From: Anaeramoeba ignava
Lineage: Eukaryota > Metamonada > Anaeramoebidae
Assembly (NCBI GenBank): GCA_028826165.1
Contig: JAPDFW010000122.1
Location: 1-64,000 of the forward strand
Direction: 5' to 3'
DNA: 64,000 bases
Shown: piece after piece, positions 12,901 through 25,100 of the stretch
How positions within the stretch are numbered: position 1 is the stretch's first letter
Layout of the letters: the number at the start of each line of letters is the position of its first letter
Notes under the pieces: model-generated
Seen by the model: the letters and a program-made list of their open reading frames with translations, nothing else
What the model was told of the DNA's origin: nothing
Databases searched by the model: none
Position numbers and translations under genes: made by a program

Positions 12901-14610
12901 TAATTTTTTACTCAAAAACTTCATTAAAATATCAAAACATTCCATATTTTCATTACAAATTGCACACAAATGCAAACAAGGAATTCCATCAGTTGTTGAA
13001 AGCGGTGAAGACCTCGAATCTCTAAGAAGATGAGTTAAAGTATTTGGTTGATTTTTGATAATTGCATGATGAAAAGCATTGAATCCTTTATTATCAAAAA
13101 TATTTGCATCAGCAAAATAACTTAATAAAATTGATATTAAAAAGAATTTCCCAAATCAATAGAATCAATCAAAGGAGTTTTTCCATCTTTATCTTGAGTA
13201 TTAATTTGCACTTGTACTTTTGCTTCTTTTCTGAAAAAAGACCTACAAAAACCTATTTTTCTTCAGCAATCGAAAGATGAAATGGTGTTTTTCCTTGTTT
13301 GTTTTGAATATTAACATCAGATCCAATTGCAATAAGTTGTGTAATAAATTGTTGGTTTTTATTCTCTACAGAACAATGTAGAGGTGTTTCATCAAATTCA
13401 TTTTGTTGGTTAAGTATTTTCATTGTTTCTGGATTTGAAGAAATGTGTTTCAAAATAAACTTGAAAATATCAACATGTGAATAAAGAATAGAATAATGAA
13501 GGCAATTCATTCCATTTAAGTTTTGGATTGTGATATCTGCTCCTGATTTAATTAATATTTTTGCCATTTTGAGATATCCATTTCTGGCAGCTATTAAAAG
13601 TGGTGTTAGATGATCTTGATCTAATAAATTTACATTAGATCCTGTTTTAATCAGAAGTGTTACAATTGCTTGATTATTATTCATAACTGCATAATGTAAA
13701 GCAGTTTTTCCAGTAAGATCCACAGCTGTTAATATAAAAAATTTAAATATTTTTATTTAAATATTTATTAAATAATTGTTTAAATATTTTTATAAATATT
13801 TTTATAAATATTTATTTAAATATTTTATTAAATATTTATTTAGATATTTGTTTAAACATTTTTAAATATTTATTTAAATATTTTTATTAAATATTTGTTT
13901 AAATATTTGTTTAAATATTTGTTTAAACATTTGTTGAAATATTTGTTTAAATAATTGATTAAATAATTGATTAAATATTTGTTTAAGTATTTTTATAAAT
14001 ATTTTTAAATATTTGATTAAATATTTGTTTAAATATTTGTTTAGATATTTGTTTAAATATTTGTTTAAATATTTGTTTAAACATTTTTAAATAATTGATT
14101 AAATATTCTTGTTTAAATATTTATTTAAATAATTGTTTAAACATTTGTTTAAATATTTATTTAAATATTTGTTTAAATATTCTTGATTAAATAATTGATT
14201 AAATAATTGTTTAAATATTTGTTTAAATATTTGATTAAGTAATTGTTGAAAATTTTTTATACCATTTATATTAAGAAATGGTATTTTTAAAACTAATTCA
14301 ATAATTTTTATATTTCCATCTTTAACGGCTTCATGAAGAACTAACTTAGCACCATGTTCAATTAAAACATTTGAAATATTATTATGATGGAAAAACTATT
14401 TAAAACACAAATTAAATTGATTAAAAAATTTTTATTTTTATTTTTATTTTTATTTTTAAAAAACAAATTTACTTGAGAAATCATTAATGCTGTACTTCCA
14501 TTTAGATCAGGATGATTAATATCTTCAATTTTATCAATATTCTTATTTATAAATTCAATATCTCCATTTTTACAAGCAACAAAAAATTCTTGATAAATAT
14601 CCTTATTCAT
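9912..14610 (-). CDS. Ankyrin-repeat RhoGEF (DH) and PH domain protein
   Basis: Predicted guanine nucleotide exchange factor for Rho-family GTPases. Exons on the minus strand: 14473-14610, 14263-14395, 12912-13725, 9912-12529 (phases 0, 1, 1), about 1234 aa. Ankyrin repeats fill residues 1-610 (for example TGKTALHYAVMNN and GKTPFHLSI). The DH domain (about 618-810) has FELIDTEKNYL and the signature ILIQPVQRIGQYKLLFEQI. A PH domain follows, its strands split by a Lys/Ser-rich insert of about 200 residues; its second half includes KYCFLFNDCLLICDT and FWFEKIQRC. The C-terminal 80 residues are unassigned. Exon 3 has two frame breaks (TAG at 13253-13255 and TAA at 13138-13140); adding one A and one T in local runs restores both the frame and the exon length. 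The start gives MNKDIYQEFF. DH identity is firm; whether the breaks are real is not known. Confidence 0.85.
12530..12911 (-). repeat. Intron 3 of the ANK-RhoGEF gene, AAAATT repeats
   Basis: The 382-nt intron has donor GAGTAAAA and an A-run AG acceptor. Both junctions are phase 1 and join MKFL to a Lys codon and SPSYKEE, keeping ankyrin repeats on both sides. The interior is almost entirely ATTTTA hexamers with occasional TTTCAA. Confidence 0.8.
13726..14262 (-). repeat. Intron 2 of the ANK-RhoGEF gene, AAATATTTGTTT repeats
   Basis: The 537-nt intron joins FLNIN to VDLTGKTALHY through a split Ala codon (G|CT). The donor is GTATAAAA and the acceptor TTAACAG. The interior is a loose 12-nt tandem repeat (AAATATTTGTTT and variants). 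Confidence 0.8.
14396..14472 (-). other. Intron 1 of the ANK-RhoGEF gene (short)
   Basis: This 77-nt GT-AG intron (donor GTAAATTT, acceptor TTAAATAG, phase 0) follows the first 46 codons. It contains a small AAAAAT run and represents the ordinary, unexpanded intron size in this genome. Confidence 0.75.
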
Positions 14611-14699
14611 TTAAAGAAAGAAAGAATGAGAAAAGAAAAAATGAAAAAAAAAATCAAAAAAAATTTTTTCTTTTTTCTTTTTTTTTGCTTTTTTTTTGG

Positions 14700-14898
14700 A
14701 TTAAAAAGGAAATTAAATTTAAAAAAGAAATTAAAATTAAAAGGAAATTTAAAAAGGAAATTAAATTTAAAAGGAAATTAAAAAGGAAATTAAAAAGGAA
14801 ATTAAAATTAAAATTAAAAAGGAAATTAAATTTAAAAAGGAAATTAAAAAGGAAATTAAAAAGAAAATTAAAAGGAAATTAAAAAGGAAATTAAAAAA
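14700..14898. repeat. AAGGAAATTAAA repeat in the RhoGEF/TLC spacer
   Basis: The spacer between the RhoGEF start (14610) and the TLC stop (14899) holds a 12-nt-type tandem repeat (GGAAATTAAAAA). This follows an A-rich and T-rich stretch (14611-14699) that would serve as the RhoGEF promoter. The plus-strand Lys/Leu ORF here is an artefact of the repeat. Confidence 0.85.
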
Positions 14899-16850
14899 TT
14901 AATCCTTTTTTGCTTTTGGTTTTTTAACTGCATCTATTATGTTTTTGATAACAGTCCAAACCCAATAATATTGAATAGCATAAAATGGAATGCAAATTAT
15001 TTGAATGTAAAGAGAAGATTGAAGATAATAATGAGAAAGAACATAAATTGTATCCCAATAAAGTCTTGTCCAGAAAAATGAAAGTGCAAAAATCAATCCA
15101 GTTATTGTATTTGTTTTCCATCGATAAATTGTTAAAAAGATTGTTGAAAATTCATTAATTTGCATTGCAACATAAGTCATTTCATTTTTCTTTATTACCA
15201 ATTCAGTTGCACCAAAAAAGAAACCTTTTAATATTTTAATTTTGATTTTAATTTTCATTTTGATTTTCATTTTGATTTTAATTTTGATTTTAATTTTGAT
15301 TTTGATTTTAATTTTGATTTTAATTTTGATATTGATTTTGATTTTGATTTTAATATTGATTTTGATTTTGATTTTAATTTTAATTTTAATTTTAATTTTA
15401 ATTTTTAATTTTGATTTTAATTTTAAATTTAATTTTGATTTTAATTTTAATTTTAATTTTAATTTTAAATTTAATTTTGATTTTAATTTTAAATTTAATT
15501 TTGATTTTAATTTTAATTTTGATTTTGATTTTAATTTTAATTTTAATTTTGATTTTAATTTTTGATTTTGATTTTTAATTTTAATTTTTGATTTTTAATT
15601 TTGATTTTTGATTTTAATTTTGATTTTAATTTTAATTTTAATTTAAATTTTAATTTTGATTTTGATTTTGATTTTGATTTTGATTTTAATTTTGATTTTA
15701 ATTTTGATTTTAATTTTGATTTTAATTTTGATTTTGATTTTAATTTTGATTTTAATTTTAATTTTAATTTTAATTTTAATTTTGATTTTGATTTTGATTT
15801 TGAATTTGAATTTGATTTTAATTTTGATTTTAATTTTGATTTTGATTTTGATTTTGATTTTAATTTTAATTTTAATTTTGATTTTAATTTTAATTTTAAT
15901 TTTGATTTTGATTTTAATTTTAATTTTAATTTTAATTTTGATTTTGATTTTGATTTTGATTTTAATTTTGATTTTAATTTTGATTTTAATTTTAATTTTG
16001 ATTTTGGTTTTGATTTTAATTTTAATTTTAATTTTGATTTTGATTTTAATTTTAATTTTAATTTTAATTTTAATTTTAATTTTAATTTTGATTTTGATTT
16101 TAATTTTGATTTTAATTTTAATTTTAATTTTAATTTTAATTTTGATTTTAATTTTCATTTTAATTTTAATTTTGATTTTGATTTTGATTTTAATTTTAAT
16201 TTTAATTTTGATTTTGATTTTGATTTTAATTTTGATTTTTTGATTTTAATTTTAATTTCAATTTTGATTTTGATTTTGATTTTAATTTTAATTTTAATTT
16301 TAATTTTAATTTTAATTTTAATTTTGATTTTGATTTTGATTTTAATTTTGATTTTAATTTTGATTTTGATTTTAATTTTAATTTTGATTTTGATATTGAT
16401 ATTGATTTTAATTTTAATTTTAATTTTAATTTTGATTTAGATTTAAATTTCTAAATGATTTTAATTTTGATTTTGATTTAAATTTTAAATTGATGGTTAA
16501 ATTTTAAATTGATGGTTAAATTTCTAAATTGATTTTTGATTTAATTGTCAAAATATAAATATACCAAAAGCATGATGAGCAACAGTTGTCCAATTTTCAT
16601 GAGATGAATAAGTCTCTTCTTTAATAAAATAAGTATGATAAGGAAGATAAACAATAGTAATCATCATTGAAATATGAGGTTTCAAATTGAAAAAATACAC
16701 AGAAACTGCAGATATTGATGATAAAATACTGTGAACGAAAACAAGTAACTTAATATTAGTTTTTTTTGTAATATGGAAAATTATTAAAGAAAGTATTCCA
16801 GTAACAACAATTTCAATATATCTTTGATTTTCTGGATTTAATGGAATCAT
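14899..16850 (-). CDS. TLC-domain (TRAM/LAG1/CLN8) membrane protein, 2 exons
   Basis: Exon 1 is 16565-16850 and exon 2 is 14899-15224, joined at phase 1 through a Gly codon, giving about 203 aa. TLC proteins are ER membrane proteins of lipid metabolism or lipid homeostasis. Four or five hydrophobic segments are visible (IVVTGILSLIIFHIT, LLVFVHSILSSISAV, a pair of TMs after the junction, and IICIPFYAIQYYWVWTVI). The typical TLC features are an early His in the FVHSILSS segment, the HHAFG pair just before the intron, and the EFSTIFLTIYRW motif matching the conserved E-x-S-T-P-F-x-N-x-R-W stretch. The C-terminus KAKKD fits a KxKxx ER-retrieval signal. The length is short but close to small TLC members of the TMEM56 type. 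Without the intron the two halves would each look like orphan ORFs. Confidence 0.75.
15225..16564 (-). repeat. 1.34-kb microsatellite intron of the TLC gene
   Basis: The donor GGTATATTT follows GCTTTTG (16565) and the acceptor TTAAAAG precedes 15224. The interior is AAAATC/AAAATT hexamers on the sense strand (about 15240-16470), yielding ORFs of up to 279 codons of Asn-Phe/Asp-Phe or Ile-Lys on either strand. It interrupts the TLC domain itself. Confidence 0.8.
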
Positions 16851-17002
16851 TTCCTTTGAGTTAAATTAATATTTTTTAATTATTTTTTTTTGAGAAATAA
16901 AAAATGAAAAAAAAAATTCAATTAAAAATTTTTTTTTTCTTTCTTCTTTCTTCTTTCTTCTTTCATTTTTTTTCTTTTAATTATTTAAAAAAAAAAAAGA
17001 AA

Positions 17003-18889
17003 ATGAATTTTGCTTTTTTCTTTTTTTTAACTTTATTTACTCTTTTTCTTTTAATTCCAAATTCAAAACAAGATCCACAACAATGTTTTAACGCAATTCT
17101 TGATGTTTTTTATTATCGAAATGCATCTCATTCAACAGAAATGATTGATGCAAGTTCATTCAAATTTAATGATTTGGGGAATTTTGATTTTTGTTATGAA
17201 TTAACAAGTGAAAAAATAGCAAAATATTGTTTAATAAGTTCCGAAATTTCAGGTCTTGTTATCAAAGTTGGAGTTTGTTTTCCTTATATTTGTACTGAGG
17301 ATGATCTTTATCAAATCACACCTGAATTACTTCTATTTCTTAATCTTCCTTCTAATACTCAATTGGAATATCAAATTTATAAGACATTTTCTTTGGATGG
17401 AAGAGCAATTTGTATGATTATTGTTACTGTGATTTTGTTTTTAATAGCTTGTTTTGGAACATTTATTGAATTTAAGTATTTTATATTACCAGAAAGAGAA
17501 AGGAAGGAATTTTTGAATGAAAATGAAAATGAAAATGAAAATCAAAATAAAAATTTGAATCAAAATCCAAAATGGATGATTATTTTCAAGCAATTCTCTT
17601 TTATCTTAAATTTAAAATCACTTACTCAAGAACATCCAAAATCAATCAAATTTCTTAATGGATTTAGAGTCATTTCAATGCTTTGGATCATTTTGGGACA
17701 TTCATACTCCGCAACATTTGATACAGGTGCCACTTTGAATATTTATTCAGTTGTCGATATATTCAAAAGATTCACATATCAAATTATTCCTGGAGGAGAA
17801 TTTGGAGTTGATACTTTCTTTTTTTTAAGTGGATTTTTAGTTTCTTATTTAACATTGAAAAAAGTGAATCAAAATAACGGGAAATTTATTCATTTGGGGA
17901 AATTCTATTTGCACAGGTATATTCGTTTGGCTCCAACATTTGTATTTGTGCTTTTCTTCAGTTATACATTAGCACCGTATCTTGGATATGGACCTGTTTG
18001 GGAATTAACCCGAAATTGGCTTCAAAAAAACTGTGAGAAATATTGGTGGACAAATATGCTACTGATTAACAATTTCCATCCTACTTTCAGCAAACAATGC
18101 ATGAACCATCTTTGGTATCTTGCGAATGATTGCCAGTTTTACGTTTTAGTTCCTATTTTTGTTTATGCTTTTTATCGCAAGAAATTATTTGGTTGGATCA
18201 CAAGTTTGGCAACAATTATTGCTTCTTATATTGTTACTATTGTTCTTGTTTGGCATTATTCCATTTCTCCATCTATGCTTGGCTCGCATTTGGAACAGTT
18301 TTATAATTATTACTACCAAAAACCTTATTGTCGAATCCCTACATTTCTTATTGGAGTTTCTTTCGCATTTTTCATCACACAATTCAATATCAAAAAATTC
18401 AAAATTCCCAGATATCTTGTCATTTTATTGACTGTGTTTTCCTTATTCTTAATGGGAATAACCACATTTGGTAGTTATACTTTATATAAACATGATAATA
18501 TCAATGTCCAGCAAGAGAAAATTAACTGGGATTATTGGAATACAGCTCAAAATGTTTTTTGGATCACTTTTTCAAGAACTGCTTTTATTTTAGCTGTTGC
18601 AATATTTTCCTTCCTCTTTCTTTCTGGCCATTTATCGTTAGTAAATGATTTCTTATCCGCTGATATTTGGATTCCTTTCGCAAAATTAACTTATTCTGTT
18701 TATGTTGTTCATTTGATTTTGATTACCGTTGTTGTTGGCTCTTTTAGAGATAGTTTTTATTTTTCTGGTTTGTTCATTTCTAAAATGTTTATTTTTAGTG
18801 CTGTTGCTTCTTATTTTTTTGGATTTATTGTGGCTTTACTTGTGGAATTTCCATTTAATAATTTACAAAGATTATTACTTTCAAGATGA
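17003..18889 (+). CDS. NRF-6-like acyltransferase-3 membrane protein
   Basis: Integral membrane acyltransferase-3 family protein with an N-terminal NRF (nose resistant to fluoxetine) domain; such proteins act in lipid or xenobiotic handling, and the substrate here is unknown. I chose the Met at 17003 (628 aa), not the in-frame Met at 16904, because it is followed directly by a clean signal peptide (NFAFFFFLTLFTLFLLIP). The NRF region (about 30-110) has paired cysteines ending VGVCFPYICTEDDL. A TM follows, then a short Asn/Glu low-complexity stretch, then the acyltransferase core: FLNGFRVISMLWIILGHSYS with the conserved His, GGEFGVDTFFFLSGFLVSYL, FYLHRYIRLAPTFV, NHLWYLANDCQFYVLVP, and further TMs to the end. 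There are no introns. It is divergent from the TLC gene, sharing a spacer of about 150 bp. Confidence 0.88.
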   Translation: MNFAFFFFLTLFTLFLLIPNSKQDPQQCFNAILDVFYYRNASHSTEMIDASSFKFNDLGNFDFCYELTSEKIAKYCLISSEISGLVIKVGVCFPYICTEDDLYQITPELLLFLNLPSNTQLEYQIYKTFSLDGRAICMIIVTVILFLIACFGTFIEFKYFILPERERKEFLNENENENENQNKNLNQNPKWMIIFKQFSFILNLKSLTQEHPKSIKFLNGFRVISMLWIILGHSYSATFDTGATLNIYSVVDIFKRFTYQIIPGGEFGVDTFFFLSGFLVSYLTLKKVNQNNGKFIHLGKFYLHRYIRLAPTFVFVLFFSYTLAPYLGYGPVWELTRNWLQKNCEKYWWTNMLLINNFHPTFSKQCMNHLWYLANDCQFYVLVPIFVYAFYRKKLFGWITSLATIIASYIVTIVLVWHYSISPSMLGSHLEQFYNYYYQKPYCRIPTFLIGVSFAFFITQFNIKKFKIPRYLVILLTVFSLFLMGITTFGSYTLYKHDNINVQQEKINWDYWNTAQNVFWITFSRTAFILAVAIFSFLFLSGHLSLVNDFLSADIWIPFAKLTYSVYVVHLILITVVVGSFRDSFYFSGLFISKMFIFSAVASYFFGFIVALLVEFPFNNLQRLLLSR

Positions 18890-19253
18890 AATTTAAAATT
18901 AAAATCTAAATCAAAATCAAAATTAAAATTAAAATCAAAATATAAATCTAAATCTAAATCAAAATCAAAATCAAAATCTAAAATTAAAATCAAAATCAAA
19001 ATCAATATCAAAATTAAAATCAAAATTAAAATCTAAATCAAAATCAAAATTAAAATCAAAATATAAATCTAAATCTAAATCAAAATCAAAATTAAAATTA
19101 AAATTAATATCTAAATCAAAATGAAAATCAAAATTAAAATCTAAAATAAAAAATTCTGATCAAAAATAAAAAATTCATTTTTTTCTTTTTTTCTTTTTCT
19201 TTTATTAATTTATTTCTTTGTTATTTTTTTTTTTAAATTTATCTAATTTAATT
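18890..19253. repeat. AAAATC/AAAATT/TAAATC repeat spacer
   Basis: The spacer between the acyltransferase stop and the FYVE gene start is filled to about 19150 with hexamers AAAATC, AAAATT and AAATCT, then T-rich sequence (19180-19235) immediately before the FYVE start. No gene is seen. Confidence 0.8.
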
Positions 19254-22168
19254 ATGCAATTTGATTTTCCATTTAAACCGTTACATAAAAATAATCCAAT
19301 TCATGAAACAAATTTTATTACAGAAATTACAATTAGAACTAAAAACCAAGAAAAAACAACTTTTTCAATAATTTTACCCAAAGATTGGCTTCATGATCCT
19401 TTAAATAATTTAGAAGAAAATGAACAAATTCCTTTTTATAAATCAATTTCTGTTTTTGCTCCTTATTTAGAACCTAATTCTCCATTTATTAATATTATTC
19501 AAACTAGTTTAACTTTTGAAGTTGATCTTGAAAATTGGGTGAAATTTTTCATTCAATCAGAGCATTTTATTTGTAAATTAAGAAGGGAAATTTAATTTAA
19601 ATTTATAAATGAATTTAATTTTATAAATGAATTTTAATAAAGTAAATAAAATTAGATTTTGGGAAACTCCTTCAAAAGGAAATATAATTGATATTGGAGC
19701 TTTTAGAGGTAAAAAATCCAAAATAAAAATTAAAAATTCAAATAAAAAAATCCAAATAAAAATTCAATTAAAAAATTCAAATTAAAAAATTCAATTAAAA
19801 AAATAGAAATCAATGATTCTATTGATGTTGCAAGAATAATGTCATTTAAATATAACAATAAAATTTATACAATTTGGTATTTTTAAATCAAAAAAAAAAG
19901 ATTTATTCAATTTTTTTAATTTAAAATTTGTTTGATTTGAAAAAGTGGAATTTCTCAATCAATAGAATGGGATCAATATAAAAATGATTTTTTAATAGCT
20001 TGTGCTTCATTTTCAATTTTAAATCCAAAATCAACAAATAAAATAGAAGAAATATTTAATTGGTCTTCAAAATCAGAAATTATATTCTCAATTCCAGAAA
20101 TTCCAAAATGTTGGAAAGTAAAAAAAAAGTCCAAAAACAATTACAAAATTATATGGAAATTTGTTGAATATTTTATTTTTCATTTTTTATTTTAGTTTTT
20201 TGAATCAAATCAAGTTCAAAATCCACAAATTGAATTCTATCTTTTTGAAAATGAAAATATTAATGAAAATATTATTGAAAATGAAAATTATCAAAATTTA
20301 CAAAGTTATATCTCAATTCATTCACATCCAAATGATTCAAATTTACATTTAAATAATTTAATTTCAAATGCTTTAGAAGTAATTAATTAATAAGAAAAAG
20401 AAGATTATTTGTTCAAAATCAAAATCAATTTTTTTTTTAATCATTTTATTTTTCAGGAAATTTTAAAAAGTCAAATAACAATACAAGGAACAATTCTTTT
20501 TATTCCAGGAAAAGTAATTTAAAATAATATTTATAATAATATTTAAAATATTTATAATTAATATTTAAAATATTTGTAATTAATATTGCTTTAAAGAACC
20601 AAAATACAAAAGTTACACTCGCACAAATAGTAATCGCAGAAGATTACCAAGATTTACAAACAAAAATAATTGATGATTATTTAGGTACATTATTATTTTA
20701 TGGAATTCTTGAAGAAATTCAAGTTAAAGTTAAAATTGGATTCAAATTATTACCAGATACAGTTTTCACAATTTTTCTTGTTTCTATAAAATCAAATGAA
20801 TATCCAAAATTTTCTTTTCGTTCAGAATATTTATTCAACTTGATTCGTCAAAAGATATCTTCTGAACAAATTGATTCATTACAAAAAATTGATGAAAATA
20901 ACGAAATGAAAAATTTGGATTATTCATTAATTAACGAAGGATTAAATGGTTTATATTTAATTTTTAGAAAGAAAAAGAAAAACCTGTTTTAAATTGTTTT
21001 TTTAAATATTATTTAAATCTTAAACAAAATTTATAGCTTTGAAATGGAAATTACTTATTGAATCAAAAATTATAAACTCAAAAGAGCCTTTAAAACAATT
21101 TGTCGATATAATTCAACCAACAAAATGGATTCTTGATAAAGATGTGTCTTTTTGTATGAATTGCAAATCAGAATTCTCAGTAACAAATCGCAAACATCAT
21201 TGCAGAAATTGTGGATTAATTTTTTGTTCAAAATGCTCTTCAAAAAAAAGACCCATTTGGAAATATAATTTATTTTCACCTCAACGTGTTTGCGATAATT
21301 GTAATATTTTATTAGATGAAGAGCAACAAAATCAACACCAAAATTTGGGAAATAAAATATTCACAAATTCTCATGATTGGAAAAAATGGAAAATTGGTTC
21401 TTTTGTTGAATTTGAAATTTCTAACGAAAAATCTAAAAGAAAATTGAAAAATATTAGATTCACTTTATCATCTCAATCAGAAGAAAATTATTCATTACAA
21501 AAAAATGAATATATTGATAGACAAATGAAAGTAACCAAAATGAACATTCAAAATTCAGATGAAAATGATTCTTCTCAAAATCCAATTTATAAAGTATACA
21601 CATTATCAATATTTAAAATGAATCAAAAAAAAAATTAATTTGATTTTTTATTTATTTATAGACAAAAATTGGTTTCCAAATCTTAAATATAGAAAAAAAT
21701 TGGTATAAATGTAATGTTTGGAGATTTGAAACTGAAGGAATAATAAGAGATTTTTGGATAATAAATGAATTTGATTTCCCATTAAAAATTATTGCACTTG
21801 ATCTAAAAAATGGAATAATTTCTTCAAAAGTAAAAAAAAAAAAACAATTTCTTTCATCTCTTTCATCTCATTTTTTTTTTGTATAATTATTTTCTTAGAC
21901 TTTAGTTAATTTAGATGAAGAAATCCAATTCAAACAAAAAAATTTAACTTGTTTAAAATATGAAGGAAAAGTTGAAACTCAAAATAAAAATGAAATGATT
22001 CAAATGATTTGGATATCTGATAAAATACCAGGATCTGTTGTTAAAATTGTTTCTCATTTTGAAAATGAAAAATTTGAAAATTGGATAATTTCTAATTTCA
22101 AAGGAAAATTAAGCAAAGAAAAACAAAATCAGAAAAAGAAAAAGAAAATGAAGAAAAAAGATTTGTGA
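19254..22168 (+). CDS. FYVE zinc-finger protein, 10 exons, 737 aa
   Basis: Exons: 19254-19572, 19643-19708, 19807-19876, 19946-20117, 20196-20378, 20457-20513, 20597-20948, 21037-21593, 21662-21829, 21899-22168. All nine introns are GT-AG, 68-98 nt, and the exon sum (2214 nt) is an exact open frame. The FYVE domain, about residues 437-493, shows all the hallmarks: WILD, CMNC, the basic RKHHCRNCG motif, FCSKC, RVCDNC. FYVE fingers bind PI3P on endosomes, so an endosomal adaptor or effector is likely. The N-terminal 400 residues contain no domain I recognise; the C-terminus is Lys-rich (KKKKKMKKKDL). The first Met of the longer ORF (19218) was rejected because MQFDFPF at 19254 follows the T-rich leader. 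Its stop lies 14 bp from the stop of the convergent ANK-BTB gene. Confidence 0.88.
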
Positions 22169-22182
22169 AAAGATTATTTAAT

Positions 22183-25100
22183 TTATAAATCAATTATTGA
22201 ATTTGGATTTAATTGATAATAATCTTTTGCATCTTTCAATTCTTCAATGATTTTATGATTAATTTTGCTTTCTTCAAATTCATCATGATAAAAGAAATAG
22301 ATTAATTGTTGAATTGTTTCAAATGATTTTCCTGAATAATCATGAACTTGATTAGATGTATCTTGAACATTTAATTGAAACATTCCTTTAAATAACTCAC
22401 TTCTTAATATTAATATTAATTTATGAACTTTGACTTCTTTTTCTTCTTCACAAATTATTGAAAAATCTTTTGTTTTTTCATTTTGATATAAATTATGGAA
22501 ATCTTTCAATAAACTTTTTCTTCCCTTTTTTGTTTCAATCCATTTTGAATCAAATCCAATTTCTTTGAAAAATTCTTGAATTAATGATTCTTTTTCTTCA
22601 TTAGAAGTCAATACTTTTAAGCTATTTTTAGAAGGTTTGGTATTTTTTTGAGCATAATAATCATAATCGTCACTTAAATCATCATCATCACTAAAACTAT
22701 TAGAATCGTTATCATCATTACCACGAGCAACAAAAAGTTGATTGATTTCATCAAAATCAACAAATCCTGTGTAAAGTAAATTCAAAGCAATTTCAACTTC
22801 TTTTTTGGGTTTTTGATAACAATTATTGATAAATTTTTGGAGAATTGGTTCATCATTATCAAATCTTGTTAATAAAAATAATTTGTGAACATTAAATTTG
22901 AAAGAATCATTTGATGTAATTGTTAGATCTGAAAAATTATCATTTAGATTTTAATAATTTGTTCAAATCTTGGTTAAATGAATAAACTTTTGAAAATAAT
23001 TCAATAAACTGGGTTTTCACAGCTTTTGGTTTTAAATCATAAATATTTGCATCATTCAATAGCAAACTTTTGATTGCATTCTGATTTCTGTTTTGGATTG
23101 ATAATGAAAGAGGTGATCTTTTATATGAATTGCAAATATTAATATCAGCTCCTTTTTCGATTAAATAATCGATAATTTGAGAAGAATTAAGGGAACAAGC
23201 TTGATATAAAGCTGTTTGCTCATCTTCTGCTTGGGCATTAATATCAATTCCCTTTGAAACTAAATATTTAATAACTTCAACTGATGAATAACTCCAGCAG
23301 GCTGAATGTAAAACTGTTTCATTACGATTTGTTTTGACATGAACATCAGCTCCTTTTTCAATTAAATATTCAATAGTTTCAAGACTTTGGTCGCTTTGAC
23401 AAGCAAAATGCAAAGCTGTTTCATTATAAACTGTTTTGGCGTTAACATCAGCTCCTTTTTCAATCAAAAACTTGATAATTTCGTTTGAATTTGTATTTGA
23501 ATTTTGGCATGCAAAATGCAAGGCTGTTTTATCTTCTTCTGTTTTAGCATTAATATCAATTCCTTGTTCAAGTAAATACTCGATGATTGCGTGTGATGGC
23601 GAGTAATGACAAATAATATGCAAGAGTGTTTCATTATCATTTGTTTTTTGGTGAATATCAGCTCCCTTTTCAACAAGATATTTGATAACTTCATATGATG
23701 ATTCACCCCAACAAGCATAATGTAAAAGTGTTTGATCTTGGTTTGTTTTAACATTAATATCAGCTCCCTTTTCAATCATATATTTGATATCTCTAAATGG
23801 ACTATTTTGGCAAGCAAAATGCAAAGCTGTTTCATTTTCATTTGTTTTCGCGTTGATATCAACTCCACTTTCAATAAAAAATTTGATAAATTCAAAAGAT
23901 AAATAATTTTGGCAAACAGTATGCAATACTGTTGCATTATCATATGTTCTTGCATTAATATTGGCTCCCTTTTCAATAAGATATTTCATAATTTCAAGTG
24001 CTGAGTTATTTCTGCAAGCATAATGCAAAGGTGTTTCATTGTCGATTGTTATTGCGTTGACATCGAGTCCTTTTTCAATAAAATATTTGATAATTTCAAG
24101 TGATGAATTGGATTGACAAGCAAAATGCAAAAGTGTTTCATTTTGGTCTGTTTGAGTATTAATGTCAGCACCATTATCAATAAGATATTTAACGATTTCA
24201 AGTGGTGATTTATTCCAAAGAGCAAAGTTCAAAGCTGTTTCGTTGCTATTTGACTTTGCATGAACATCAACACCTTTTTCAACAAGATACTTGATGATTT
24301 CAAATGATGAATTATTCTCACAAACTAAATGCAGTACTGTTTGATTGTTATCTGTTTTTGCATGAACATCAGCTCCTTTATCAACCAAATACTTGATGAT
24401 TTCTAGTTTTGGACTGTATTGACAAGCATGATGCAACGCTGTTTCGTTGTAATCCGATTTGGTATTAATTTCAACTCCCATTTCAACCAAATATTTGATA
24501 ATCTCTAATGAACTCTGCTGGCAAGCATAATGCAAAACGGTTTCATTCCGATCTGTTTTTGTGTGAATATCAACCCCTTTGGAAATCAAATATTCAATAA
24601 CTTCAAGTGATGGGTTATTTCTGCAAGCAAAATGCAAAATTGTCTCATTTTGATTTGTTTTGGAGTTAATATTAATTCCCTTTTCAATCAAATAGTCGAT
24701 AATTTCAAACGCTAAATCATTGTGAATTGCAAAAAACAAAGCTGTTTCGTTTCTATTTGTTGTGGCGTTAATATCAATATTATTTTCAATTAAATATTTG
24801 ATAACCTCAATCGATGAAGTTGATCGACAAGCCAAATGTAAAGCTGTTTTATTTTGTTCTGTTCTCGCATTAATATCGATTTCCTTTTCAACAAAATATT
24901 TTATAACTTCAAGGGATGAATTGTGTTGACAAAGAGTATGCAAGACTGTTTCATTATATCTTGTCTTGGTATTAATATTTGCTCCATTCTCAACTAAATA
25001 CTGGATAATTTCAAGAGATGAGTTGTCTTGGCAAAGAATATGCAAAGGTGTTTCATTTTCAGTTGTTTTTGCATTAACATCTGCTCCTTTTTCAATTAGC

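Noticed and set aside
15242-16440. Asn-Phe, Asp-Phe, Ile-Leu and Ile-Lys ORFs on both strands
   Set aside because: Hexamer repeats of the TLC intron; every frame is open because the period is six.
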